64,000 nt of DNA from Cupidesulfovibrio sp000226255. GTDB taxonomy: Bacteria; Desulfobacterota; Desulfovibrionia; Desulfovibrionales; Desulfovibrionaceae. Of the stretch, positions 1 to 9,076 are shown one piece after another. Each line of letters starts with the position of its first letter. Positions within the stretch are counted from its first letter, which is position 1. The position numbers and the translations under genes are program-made. The notes below the pieces were generated by a model that did not search any database, was not told the DNA's origin, and saw only the letters and a program-made list of their open reading frames with translations. Location of the stretch: contig NZ_AP036014.1 in NCBI RefSeq assembly GCF_003402415.2, positions 2,976,001-3,040,000 of the forward strand, read 5' to 3'.

Positions 1-862
1 TCAGCTGCACAACCGCCTGCTGCAGATGAAGAACCGCGAGCACATCCGGTTCATCCGCAGCCTGGTGCACGACATCGGCCACAACGTCATCGTGCCCAAC
101 ATGTACTTCAAGCTGTTGTTCCGGCAGTTGGAGGGCAAGATACAGGCCATGGGCGAATTGCGCGAAACCCTGGCCACCGGCGGCCGCATGCCCAGCGGGC
201 CGGAGGCCGAGGCCATCCGCCAGTTGGGCTACCTGCACGAGCGGCTGGACGAACAGTACCGCGAAATCTACCGCCACTTCCTGCAATCCAGCCTGTTCCT
301 GGAAACGCTGCTGCGCCAGAGCCACTTCGAGCAAGGCCACTACGTGCTGCAGAAGTCGGAAATCGACATCGCCCAGCGCGTGGTGGTGCCGCAGCTTGAA
401 CGCTTTCGCTCGCGGCTGGAGGAAAAGGGCATCATGGTGCGCATGGACATGCGCCCGGAATGCGAACACGTGCGCGTTTCCGCCGACGTGGGGCTTATCA
501 GCCAGGTGCTCGCCAACCTGCTGTCCAACGCGGTGAAGTACACCCGCCCCACGCCGGGCTCGCGGCGCATGGCCGTGCACTGCCGCATCTGCCGCATGCC
601 CGACGCCTTTGGCACGGGCCGCCACGGGGCGCGGGTAGAGGTGTACACCACCGGGCCGGGCGTTTCGGCAGAGGACGCCCCGCACCTGTTCGAGCCGGAC
701 TTTCGGGGGTCCAACACCCATGGCGAATACGGCACCGGCCACGGCCTGCACTTCGTGCGCGAAATCGTGGACCTGCACGGAGGCCGCGTGGGCTATGAGG
801 CGCAAGAGGGCGGCAACGCCTTCTATTTCCTGCTGCCCTGCGACGCGCCGCCGCTGAACTGA
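1..862 (+). CDS. Histidine-kinase-like protein, 3' part only
   Basis: The coding frame is already open at base 2, so the gene begins before the window; the first ATG inside it (base 26) is probably internal. The visible part is the transmitter end of a sensor kinase. A possible phospho-acceptor region reads HDIGHN near bases 77-94, an N-box (NLLSNAVKYT) lies near bases 514-543, and a glycine box (GTGHGLHFVREIVDLHGG) near bases 733-786. The box that normally reads DxGxG reads TTGPG here (about 647-661), so the Asp that contacts adenine in GHKL ATPases is absent. The H-box is also unlike the usual HE/HD-LRTP form. It may be an atypical or degenerate kinase; the sensory part is out of view. No partner response regulator follows directly. 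Confidence 0.75.
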   Translation, partial: QLHNRLLQMKNREHIRFIRSLVHDIGHNVIVPNMYFKLLFRQLEGKIQAMGELRETLATGGRMPSGPEAEAIRQLGYLHERLDEQYREIYRHFLQSSLFLETLLRQSHFEQGHYVLQKSEIDIAQRVVVPQLERFRSRLEEKGIMVRMDMRPECEHVRVSADVGLISQVLANLLSNAVKYTRPTPGSRRMAVHCRICRMPDAFGTGRHGARVEVYTTGPGVSAEDAPHLFEPDFRGSNTHGEYGTGHGLHFVREIVDLHGGRVGYEAQEGGNAFYFLLPCDAPPLN

Positions 863-1380
863 CCGGGACGCCGCACGGGCCAACCCGGCGTCCATCCCGT
901 TCGACGTTCCGCCGGGTTCGGCCATCCGCCCTGTCGCCCCGTTCACGCTGTCCGGTCTGTCCGTCCCGTCCGGCCTGTTCGGCCCGTCCGGCCTGTTCTG
1001 CCTGTTCGGCCTGCCCGCCTGTCGGTCGGTCTCTCCGCCTGGCGGGCCGCAGCGCCGCGTCGGACGCGGAAAAGGCAGCGTTACCCCCGCCGGATGCTGA
1101 CAATTTCGCAAATCCGCTCTCATCCGCGTGGCATCAGCGGGCCGCAGGCTGCGCCAACCACCCGCCATAAAGGGCGATGTCCGGTCCTGCAACGACGCTT
1201 GACCGTAACGCAACATCGCGAATTGAAACATTAATGTCAAAAGCGTAACCCCACGGGTTGCCCGCACCCCCGTATTCTGCTACTTCGCAGGCGCGGGGCG
1301 CGCAGGCCGCCGCCGTGGCGTCATCCGCCCGGCTGGCCGGATCGGGCCAGGCCGCCCCAGACCGAACCGTGGAGCACCGC
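863..1380. other. Intergenic region upstream of the amino-acid ABC operon
   Basis: No gene was recognised in this stretch of about 520 bases. Bases about 945-1030 are low-complexity, built from short repeats related to CTGTCCGGCCTGTTCGG. Bases 1195-1245 are AT-richer and hold the likely promoter of the downstream operon: TTGACC at 1199-1204, and a 10-bp perfect palindrome ACATTAATGT at 1228-1237 that could be an operator. The promoter assignment is inference. Confidence 0.5.
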
Positions 1381-2112
<732 letters not shown>

Positions 2113-2262
2113 CCATTCGCCCCGCATGCGGGGCACACGCCTTGACTGCCGCCTTTCTTGCAGCTGTCGGCCCGACGTCCCTTTTGCCGAGGGGACCGCA
2201 CCCCGGAAGGGGCCTGCCCGCATGTGCGGGGGCCGTGGGCAACCCAAAACAGGGAGAAGGAT

Positions 2263-3090
2263 ATGCGCTTGGTCAAACTGCTTGCACTGGCTACGGCCCT
2301 CACCGTGCTCATGGCTTCCGTGGCCGTGGCCGGCCCGGTCTTCGACCGCATCCAGAAGGATAAGAAGATCCGCGTCGGCATCATGACCGACTCCATCCCC
2401 GGCGCCTTCTACAATGAAAAGGGCGAATGGGGCGGCTTCGACTACGACATGGCCACCGAAGTGGCCAAGCGCATGGGCGTGGAAATCGAACGCGTCCAGG
2501 TGAACAACAAGACCCGCATCGCCCTCGTGCAGTCGGGCCAGATCGACCTTTCCGTCTCCAACATGACCCACACCCGCGAGCGCGACAAGTCCGTCGATTT
2601 CTCGCTGACCTACTTCTTCGACGGCCAGAAGATCCTGGCCAAGAAGGGCCAGTTCAAGTCCGTCAAGGACATGGTGGGCAAGAAGATCGCCACCATGCAG
2701 GGCACCACTTCCGAAGTGAACGTGCGCCGCGCCCTGAAGGAAGCGGGCGACCCCAACGCCGAAACCAACGTGATCTCCTTCCAGAAGGAATCCGAATGCT
2801 TCCAGGCGCTGCAGAACGGCCGCGTGGCCGGCTGGTCCACCGACGCCTCGATCCTGGTCGGCTACGCCGCCAAGACCCCCGGCCAGTTCGAACTGGTGGG
2901 CGACTTCCTGTCCGACGAACCCTACGGCATGGCCATGCCCCAGGACGATTCCGCCCTGCGTGACGCCGTGAACGCCGCCATCCAGGACATGTGGAAGGAC
3001 GGCACCTACAAGAAGATCTACAACAAGTGGTACGGCCCGGGCACCCCGTTTGAAATGCCGCTGGCCGGCCAGATCGAAATGTGGCCCTAA
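2263..3090 (+). CDS. Polar amino-acid ABC transporter, periplasmic binding protein
   Basis: Extracytoplasmic solute receptor of the SBP_bac_3 family, 275 residues. It starts with a classic Sec signal peptide (residues 1 to about 23: basic MRLVK, a hydrophobic stretch, then SVAVAG). The mature part begins with IRVGIMTD and continues through GFDYDMATEVAKRMG, typical of glutamine/glutamate/arginine-type receptors. The ATG at 2263 is preceded by GGGAGAAGG; upstream in-frame codons have no such site. It presumably delivers its ligand to the fused permease encoded next, powered by the ATPase encoded just upstream. Confidence 0.93.
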   Translation: MRLVKLLALATALTVLMASVAVAGPVFDRIQKDKKIRVGIMTDSIPGAFYNEKGEWGGFDYDMATEVAKRMGVEIERVQVNNKTRIALVQSGQIDLSVSNMTHTRERDKSVDFSLTYFFDGQKILAKKGQFKSVKDMVGKKIATMQGTTSEVNVRRALKEAGDPNAETNVISFQKESECFQALQNGRVAGWSTDASILVGYAAKTPGQFELVGDFLSDEPYGMAMPQDDSALRDAVNAAIQDMWKDGTYKKIYNKWYGPGTPFEMPLAGQIEMWP

Positions 3091-3277
3091 CGGCCAACCA
3101 TAGTTGAGCATTGCGCGCAAGCCCGGCCCGTCCGGGCTTGCGCATTGTTACAGACCCGCGCGCCAGCGCGCGGACGGGCGGCAACCCTGCGGCCGCACGC
3201 CCGCACAGCATACGACCACGCACGCGCCGCAGCCCCGCATGCACCAGGGCAAGGCGCGCCCCTCCCCGGAACAGCAC

Positions 3278-5068
3278 ATGACCCGATACTGGCTGGAAAA
3301 GACCTGGGTCCAGAACGCCATTCTCGTCTCGCTGGCGGCGTTCGCCATCTACTACTGCGGCTGGGTCTTCGACTTCGGCTACGAATTCAAGTGGAGCATG
3401 CTCTTCACGCGCAACGAGACCTACGGCGTGGTCATGGGCGCGGAAATCCTGAAGGGCCTCGCCAACACGGTGCGCATCTCGCTGATAAGTTCCGTGCTGG
3501 CGCTCTTTCTGGGCACCGTGCTGGGCCTCGCGCGGCTGTCGCTGTTCCGCCCGCTGCGGGCCACGGCCACCAGCATCATCGAATTCTTCCGCAACACGCC
3601 GCTGCTCATCCAGCTGTTCTTCTGGTATTTCGCCTTTCCGGCCATCCTGCCCGAAAACGTGCGCGAGGTGCTGTTTTCCGGCCAGTTCGAGTTCTGGTGC
3701 GCCACCATGGGGTTGTCCATCTACACCGCCTCGTTCATGGCAGAAGTCATCCGCGCAGGGCTGCAGTCCATCCCCAAGGGGCTGCTGGAAGCGGCCTACT
3801 CCTCGGGCCTCTCCTATTTCCAGGTGCTGCGCACCATCATCCTGCCGCTGGCGTTCCGGGCCATCATTCCGCCGCTGGGCAGCGAGTTCCTGAACAACAT
3901 GAAGAACTCGTCGCTGGCCATGGTGGTGGGCGTGGCGGAACTTACCTGGCAGGCCCAGCAGGTGGAATCGCTGACCTTCAAGGGCTTCGAGGCCACCAGC
4001 GCCGCCACGGTGCTGTATCTTTCGCTGTCGCTGATCATCTCGTTCATCCTCAACGGGGTGAACGGCCGCATGCGGCTGGACACCACGCCCGCGCGCTCCG
4101 TGCCGGTGCTGGTGGTGGGCGCGCTGCTGGCCCCGTTCGGGCTCATCCGCCGCCTGTTCGTGCGCCCCGTCACGCGCGCCCTGCGGGCCCGCCGCCGCGC
4201 CGCCGCCCAGACCACCTACACCCCGCTGGCGGCCATGCTGCACCAACTGGGCGGGCACGCCGCCCGCGCCGCCATCCTGGCGGGCAAGGGGCTGTTCCTG
4301 GCCGTGCTGGCCGGGCTGTTCTACTCGGTGGGCAAGGGGTTGCTGGGCTTCAAGTGGCAGGTGGTGTTCGACAACCTGCGCGCCCTGCTTATCTGGCACT
4401 TTCCCAACGGACGGCCGGACGAGATGTTCCTGGGCCTTGGCGGCCTTTCCTATTCGCTGCTCATGGCGGTGATCGCCATTTCGGTCAGCTTCTTCATCGG
4501 CCTTGCCGTGGGGGTGGGCCGCTCGTGCTCCAACAGGGTGTTCCGCATCCCCTGCCTGCTGTACATTGAGCTGATTCGCGGCAACCCGCTGATCATCGTC
4601 ATCTTCTGGGTGTACTTCTTCATCCCGGTCATGTTCGGCACCACGCTGAACGTGTTCTGGTCGGCCACCTGGGCGCTGACGGCCTTCACCGGGGCCTACA
4701 TCGCCGAAATCGTGCGCACCGGCATCCAGAACGTTCCGGCCGGGCAGATCGAGGCCGCCTACTCCACGGGCCTCACCTACCTGCAGGCCATGCGCAAGAT
4801 CGTGCTGCCGCAAGCGCTGAAGCAGATGATACCCGCCATCGTGGGCCAGTTCATCGCCATCTTCAAGGACACCTCGCTGGCCTTCGTGCTGGGCGTGCTG
4901 GAACTGACCTTCGTGGCCCAGGGCATCAACAACCGCCTGATGATCCACCCCATGGAAATCTACGGCACGGTGGCCTTCTTCTACTTCATCTGCTGCTACT
5001 CCATGTCGGTGTTCGCCGCGCGGCTGGAACGCAGGCTGTCGCCTGAAAAGGTCAGCCTGCGCATGTAG
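3278..5068 (+). CDS. Amino-acid ABC transporter, fused double permease
   Basis: Inner-membrane channel of the amino-acid importer, 596 residues, about twice the usual length because two HisM/GlnP-type permease domains are joined in one chain. Domain 1 covers about residues 55-265, with its EAA loop (EAAYSSGLSY...ILP) near 171-198. A basic linker rich in Arg and Ala runs from about 266 to 335. Domain 2 covers about 385-590, with its EAA loop (EAAYSTGLTY...VLP) near 492-520. The family normally forms dimers of separate subunits, so one such protein could supply both halves of the pore. I chose the ATG at 3278 (weak GGAAC site); an in-frame ATG at 3239 is possible. A likely terminator follows at 5101. 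Confidence 0.9.
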   Translation: MTRYWLEKTWVQNAILVSLAAFAIYYCGWVFDFGYEFKWSMLFTRNETYGVVMGAEILKGLANTVRISLISSVLALFLGTVLGLARLSLFRPLRATATSIIEFFRNTPLLIQLFFWYFAFPAILPENVREVLFSGQFEFWCATMGLSIYTASFMAEVIRAGLQSIPKGLLEAAYSSGLSYFQVLRTIILPLAFRAIIPPLGSEFLNNMKNSSLAMVVGVAELTWQAQQVESLTFKGFEATSAATVLYLSLSLIISFILNGVNGRMRLDTTPARSVPVLVVGALLAPFGLIRRLFVRPVTRALRARRRAAAQTTYTPLAAMLHQLGGHAARAAILAGKGLFLAVLAGLFYSVGKGLLGFKWQVVFDNLRALLIWHFPNGRPDEMFLGLGGLSYSLLMAVIAISVSFFIGLAVGVGRSCSNRVFRIPCLLYIELIRGNPLIIVIFWVYFFIPVMFGTTLNVFWSATWALTAFTGAYIAEIVRTGIQNVPAGQIEAAYSTGLTYLQAMRKIVLPQALKQMIPAIVGQFIAIFKDTSLAFVLGVLELTFVAQGINNRLMIHPMEIYGTVAFFYFICCYSMSVFAARLERRLSPEKVSLRM

Positions 5069-5100
5069 CGCGCCCGGCGCTCGGCCATCGCCACGACGAC

Positions 5101-5142
5101 AAGGCCCCCGCCGTCCTTCCATGGAAGCGACGCGGGGGCCTT
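5101..5142 (+). terminator. Probable terminator of the amino-acid ABC operon
   Basis: AAGGCCCCCGC is answered by GCGGGGGCCTT about 20 bases later: an 11-bp GC-rich stem just downstream of the permease stop, followed by CTTGCGG rather than a clean T-run. Termination is inferred from position and stem strength. Confidence 0.6.
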
Positions 5143-5180
5143 CTTGCGGGGAGATGCCGCACGGCACGCCCGCCCCGCCT

Positions 5181-5272
5181 TCCCGCCTTTAGTCCGGCCC
5201 CTCTCCTGCCTTTGGCCCGGCCCGTCTTCCTGCCTTTGGCCCGGCCCGTCTTCCTGCCTTTGGCCCGGCCCC
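5181..5272. repeat. 24-bp direct tandem repeat, about 3-4 copies
   Basis: The unit CCTGCCTTTGGCCCGGCCCG plus TCTT starts at 5205, 5229 and 5253 (the last copy diverges at its end), and a looser copy precedes it at about 5181. No coding function is evident. It lies between the ABC operon terminator and the chemotaxis receptor promoter. Confidence 0.8.
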
Positions 5273-5453
5273 TGACGAACGGCATGGTCCACTCACTCCC
5301 GCCAGGGAGTATTCGCACGCCGATATCTGCACGCGCCCACTGCAAACCCAAGGCAACACCTGCAACCTCAAGGTGGCAGTTTTGCGGATGCCCACCAGGG
5401 GGGAGCCCCCCGGCACCTGTCGCAACACGCTGCCGTAATTGACGCCCACTGCA

Positions 5454-5468
5454 TGGCACGCTCCTTGC
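5454..5468 (+). promoter_or_regulatory. Sigma-54 (-24/-12) promoter of the chemotaxis receptor gene
   Basis: The sequence TGGCACGCTCCTTGC has the invariant GG (5455-5456) and GC (5467-5468) separated by exactly ten bases, matching the RpoN consensus TGGCAC-N5-TTGC. It lies about 44 bases upstream of the ATG at 5512, and no other gene intervenes. Transcription would therefore need an enhancer-binding activator; the window encodes two of these, but which acts here is unknown. Confidence 0.85.
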
Positions 5469-5511
5469 CAATAAGCGGACTTCATCCGCGCATTTCCCAA
5501 GGAGCCATCCG

Positions 5512-7536
5512 ATGTTGCATAGATTGTCCAGTGTCCGCGCCCGCATTCTGCTGCTTGCCGCCTGCGGCATCGTGGCCGCCGGTCTGGTGGCCTGCATCGC
5601 CCTGCACGCCATGAGCGCCATCCGGGCGGACTTCACCCACGTGACCCAGCACAGTCTGGCAGGCAAGATCGCCACGCTGTCCATAGGCAAGGACCTCAAC
5701 TACGTCAGCCGCCTTACCCGCAACATCATGCTGGGCAGCAACCTGGAAAAGGACCTGGCCGCGCTGGAGCGCACCACGGCCTCCATCCGCGAGGGGTTCC
5801 GCGCCCTGAACCGCGCCGCCGCCAGCGAGGAAACCCGCCGCAAGGTAGCGCTGGCGGAGGATTCCACCCTGCAGTTCGTGGAGGACGGCATGGCCTTCGT
5901 GCGAGCCCTGGCCACCCTGCCCCCGGCGGACAGGCATCTGCGCTACCCGCAGTATCACGCCTCGGCCACGCCGCTGGCCGAAGCCTCGCGCAAGCATTTC
6001 GACGCGTTGGTGGCCGACGCCGACGCCTCGTACACCGAAAGCCTGTCACGCTTCGAGCACGACCTGTCCGCCGGGCGCACGCGGGTGCTGCTGCTGTCCG
6101 GCGGCGTGGTGGCCGCGCTGCTGCTGCTTGGCTGGTACATCGTACGGGCCATCGTGCGCCCGCTGGACCGGGCCACGGATTTTGCCCGCGCCGTGGAAGG
6201 CGGCCGGTATGACGACCTGTCCGATGCCGAGGCGGACGCCTTTTCCGGCGAAGTGGGCACATTGGTGGGGGCCATGCGCGCCATGGTCCGGCAGATTCGC
6301 CAGCGCATCGGCTTTGCCCAGGGGGTGCTGCACAGCCTGCCGGTGCCCTGCGCCATCCTGAACACCGACGGCACGGTGCAATGGGCCAACGACGCCCTGG
6401 CCGCGCTGTCCGGCCGGGGCAATTCCGGAGCCGCGCTGGCGGGCCAGCCCGGCGCGCGCGCCCTGCCCACCCCGCACGCGGCCGCCATCTGCGAAGACGC
6501 CCTGCGCCGCAACCGGCTGCGCCGGGCCGACCTGCCCCTGGACGACGAGGGTGAACGCGGCGCGGACATGACCGCCTGTCCCGTGCACGACATGGACGGC
6601 AACCCCCTGGGGGTCATGGCCTGCCTGGTGGACGTTTCGGAACTGCGCCGCCAGCAGCGCATGGTCATGGCGCGCAACGAGGCCCTAGCCGAGGCGGCCG
6701 ACAATGCGGGCCGGGTGGGCGGCGACGTGGTGGACGCCGCGCAACGGGTGGACGAGAGGGTGCGCGAATCGCTGCGCCGGTCGGACATGCAGCAGACCCG
6801 CACCGCCGAGGTTGCCGTTGCCGTGGAACAGATGAACGCCACCGTGGCCGAGGTGGCGCGCGGAGCCACCGATGCCGCCGGTTCCGCCGACGAGGCCCTG
6901 CGCCGCGCCGCCGAAGGGCGCGAAGTGGTGCAACGCGCCGTGGCCGCCATCGCCGAAGTGGACGAGACGGCCCGCAACCTGCGGGCCGAGATGGGCGACC
7001 TGGCGGGCAAGGCCGAGGGTATCGGGCGCATTGCCGGGGTCATCAGCGACATCGCCGACCAGACAAACCTGCTGGCGCTCAACGCCGCCATCGAGGCGGC
7101 CCGCGCGGGCGATGCCGGGCGCGGTTTTGCGGTGGTGGCCGACGAGGTGCGCAAGCTGGCGGAAAAGACCATGACCGCCACCCGCGAGGTGGAGGAATTC
7201 GTGCGGGCCATCCGGGAAAGTTCCGGCCGCAGCGTGCGCGCCACAGAGGAAACCACGGCCATCGTGGGCCGCGCCACGCAACTGGCCTCTGGCGCGGGCG
7301 AGGCCCTGGCGGCCATTCATCACATCGCCACAGACACGGCCGACCGCGTGCGCGCCATCGCCACGGCCAGCGAGCAGCAGTCCGCCGCCAGCGAGCAGAT
7401 CGCCCGGTCCACCACCGAAATTCGCGGCGCGGCCGACGAAACCGGGGCCGCCCTGCGCGCCATCGGGTCCGCCATGGACGACGTGCGCCGCATGAGCGCG
7501 GACCTGGCGGCCATCGTGGCGGCCATGCAGGATTGA
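5512..7536 (+). CDS. Methyl-accepting chemotaxis protein with PAS domain
   Basis: Membrane chemoreceptor of 674 residues that would signal to the CheA/CheW array. TM1 is at about 11-34, followed by a mostly helical periplasmic domain of about 155 residues (four-helix-bundle type by size) and TM2 at about 192-212. A HAMP segment starting RPLDRATDFA follows, then a PAS-like domain at about 275-390 (AILNTDGTVQWANDALAALSG), then the long signalling coiled coil. Its hairpin tip, DQTNLLALNAAIEAARAG and GFAVVADEVRKLAE, lies near 515-550. The ATG at 5512 has an excellent AAGGAG site. The gene stands alone between a sigma-54 promoter and a strong hairpin. The extra cytoplasmic PAS could bind a cofactor such as haem or FAD, but no diagnostic residue is evident. 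Confidence 0.95.
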   Translation: MLHRLSSVRARILLLAACGIVAAGLVACIALHAMSAIRADFTHVTQHSLAGKIATLSIGKDLNYVSRLTRNIMLGSNLEKDLAALERTTASIREGFRALNRAAASEETRRKVALAEDSTLQFVEDGMAFVRALATLPPADRHLRYPQYHASATPLAEASRKHFDALVADADASYTESLSRFEHDLSAGRTRVLLLSGGVVAALLLLGWYIVRAIVRPLDRATDFARAVEGGRYDDLSDAEADAFSGEVGTLVGAMRAMVRQIRQRIGFAQGVLHSLPVPCAILNTDGTVQWANDALAALSGRGNSGAALAGQPGARALPTPHAAAICEDALRRNRLRRADLPLDDEGERGADMTACPVHDMDGNPLGVMACLVDVSELRRQQRMVMARNEALAEAADNAGRVGGDVVDAAQRVDERVRESLRRSDMQQTRTAEVAVAVEQMNATVAEVARGATDAAGSADEALRRAAEGREVVQRAVAAIAEVDETARNLRAEMGDLAGKAEGIGRIAGVISDIADQTNLLALNAAIEAARAGDAGRGFAVVADEVRKLAEKTMTATREVEEFVRAIRESSGRSVRATEETTAIVGRATQLASGAGEALAAIHHIATDTADRVRAIATASEQQSAASEQIARSTTEIRGAADETGAALRAIGSAMDDVRRMSADLAAIVAAMQD

Positions 7537-7667
7537 CGACAACACCGGCACCCCGAAGACTCCGACACTGCCGACGGGCATGGCGGACCGTGCGCCAACG
7601 GTCCACCCCATCGGGTGCGGAGCCCCCGCTCCGTGCGCGCGGTCCGTGCGCCCCATGCCCGCCCCCT

Positions 7668-7698
7668 GCGGGGGCCCCGTGCGACACGGGGCCCCCGC
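7668..7698 (+). terminator. Strong hairpin after the chemotaxis receptor gene
   Basis: GCGGGGGCCCCGTG (7668-7681) pairs perfectly with CACGGGGCCCCCGC (7685-7698) around a three-base loop: 14 uninterrupted base pairs. A short TTCCGTTT follows. It is probably an intrinsic terminator of the receptor gene. Confidence 0.7.
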
Positions 7699-7991
7699 TT
7701 CCGTTTGCGGCTACCCCGCAAGAGACGCACGTCGCGCCGAGGTCGTGGTTGTTCGCACAACCTTGCGGTGCGCAACCTGCCGCCCCTTTTCAGATTCCCA
7801 TGGCGCATGTACAGTACGGGGTGAATGACATTGTTCCGGGCGCATGGGCGCGGCCGATGCGGACGGGTTCCGCCGGGCCGTACGCTGTGCGCTCCGGTCC
7901 CGGCTCACCTGGCCCCACCGCAACGCCAGCGCCCCGCGCGGCACGGTCCAACCCACGGTCACGACGGTCACAACGGGCACCACGGTCACAT
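7699..7991. other. Untranslated region upstream of the LytTR regulator
   Basis: The frame of the next gene stays open through this stretch, but the implied peptide is low-complexity and unlike any family, so I treat it as leader or promoter DNA. Close to the chosen start the sequence repeats CACGGTCA and ACGGTCAC between about 7956 and 7990. No clear sigma-70 promoter is seen. Confidence 0.4.
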
Positions 7992-9074
7992 ATGACGCGC
8001 CTGAACACCCTACTCGCCCACCCCGACCCGGAAGTGCGCCTGCGCCTGCGCCGCCTGCTGGCGCCCGTGCCCTTCCTGCGCGTGCTGGGCGAGGCCGTGG
8101 ACGGCGACGAGGCATGGGCCCTGCTCGACGCCCTGCCCTACGGGGTGTTCATCACCGGCGTGGACCTTGGCGGCGAGACATCCGGGCTGGAACTGGCCCG
8201 CCGCCTTTTGGGCCGCCGCGATCGCCCCGCGCTGGTGTTCATCGCCGAGGACGAGCGGCTGGCCTTCGACGCCTTCGACCTGGACGCCACCGACTACCTC
8301 ATCTTTCCCTGCCCGGAGGAGCGCTTCCAGCGCACCGTGGGGCGGCTGGACCAATTCCGCGCCCACTTCCGGCTGGCTCCGGAACCGGCGGCCCGCTGGC
8401 GCGAACCGCACCAGCCCGCCGGGGCATCAAGCCCGCAGGGACAGCCCGCGCACCCCGTTCACGCGGACCAGCCGGGCGGATCGGCCAGCCCGCGCCCGGA
8501 ACCGGCCGCGCCGCCTGCCGCCCCCCGCGCGCCATCCGCCGTGCAGGCGGCCATCGCCTCCGGCGACATTGAGCCCCTTGCAGGCTGGCACGAGGAATGG
8601 CGCGACGACCCCCGTGATGTCGGCGACGACGGCCCGCCCGTGCAGACCCTGCAGCTGGCCCTGGGCGACGAAGAGCAGGATAGCTTCCTCTCCGCGCTGG
8701 GCACCGCGTGGGACTATACCAGCCGCTTTCGCCCGGTGGAGATCGGCAAACTGGCCATCACCCAGGACGGCACCACCATCCTCGTGCCGTACAACGAGAT
8801 CGTCTTCGTGGAGGCCTACGAGGACTACAGCTACGTGCACACGGCCACCGACAAGTACCTGACCTCGTACCGACTGAAGGTGCTGGAGGGCAGGCTGCGG
8901 CCGCACCGCTTCTTCCGCGTGCATCGCAAGTACCTGGTGAACCTGGATATGGTGACGGAAATAGCCTCGGTGCCGGGCGGCAACTGCATGCTGCGCACCA
9001 TGGGCCGCACCCGCATCGAACTGCCCATCAGCCGCAGGCGGCTGGGCGAACTGAAAGAGATACTGGGGCTCTAG
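7992..9074 (+). CDS. LytTR-family transcriptional regulator with degenerate receiver
   Basis: Probable DNA-binding regulator, 360 residues. The N-terminal 120 residues resemble a response-regulator receiver (LLAHPDPEVRLRLRRLL at the start, TSGLELARRLL after the phosphorylation loop). However, the conserved Lys of the ...DYLxKP motif is Phe (DYLIFPCPEER), and the acidic phospho-acceptor position is shifted or missing. A Pro/Ala-rich linker (about 130-235) joins it to a C-terminal LytTR domain (about 250-358). That domain shows the hallmarks VPYNEIVFVEAYEDYSYVHT, FFRVHRKYLVNLDMV and LPISRRRLGELK. The ATG at 7992 begins the conserved receiver; no good ribosome site is seen, so the start is uncertain. 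The acetyl-CoA synthetase gene starts two bases after the stop, suggesting co-transcription. Confidence 0.85.
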   Translation: MTRLNTLLAHPDPEVRLRLRRLLAPVPFLRVLGEAVDGDEAWALLDALPYGVFITGVDLGGETSGLELARRLLGRRDRPALVFIAEDERLAFDAFDLDATDYLIFPCPEERFQRTVGRLDQFRAHFRLAPEPAARWREPHQPAGASSPQGQPAHPVHADQPGGSASPRPEPAAPPAAPRAPSAVQAAIASGDIEPLAGWHEEWRDDPRDVGDDGPPVQTLQLALGDEEQDSFLSALGTAWDYTSRFRPVEIGKLAITQDGTTILVPYNEIVFVEAYEDYSYVHTATDKYLTSYRLKVLEGRLRPHRFFRVHRKYLVNLDMVTEIASVPGGNCMLRTMGRTRIELPISRRRLGELKEILGL

Positions 9075-9076
9075 CC

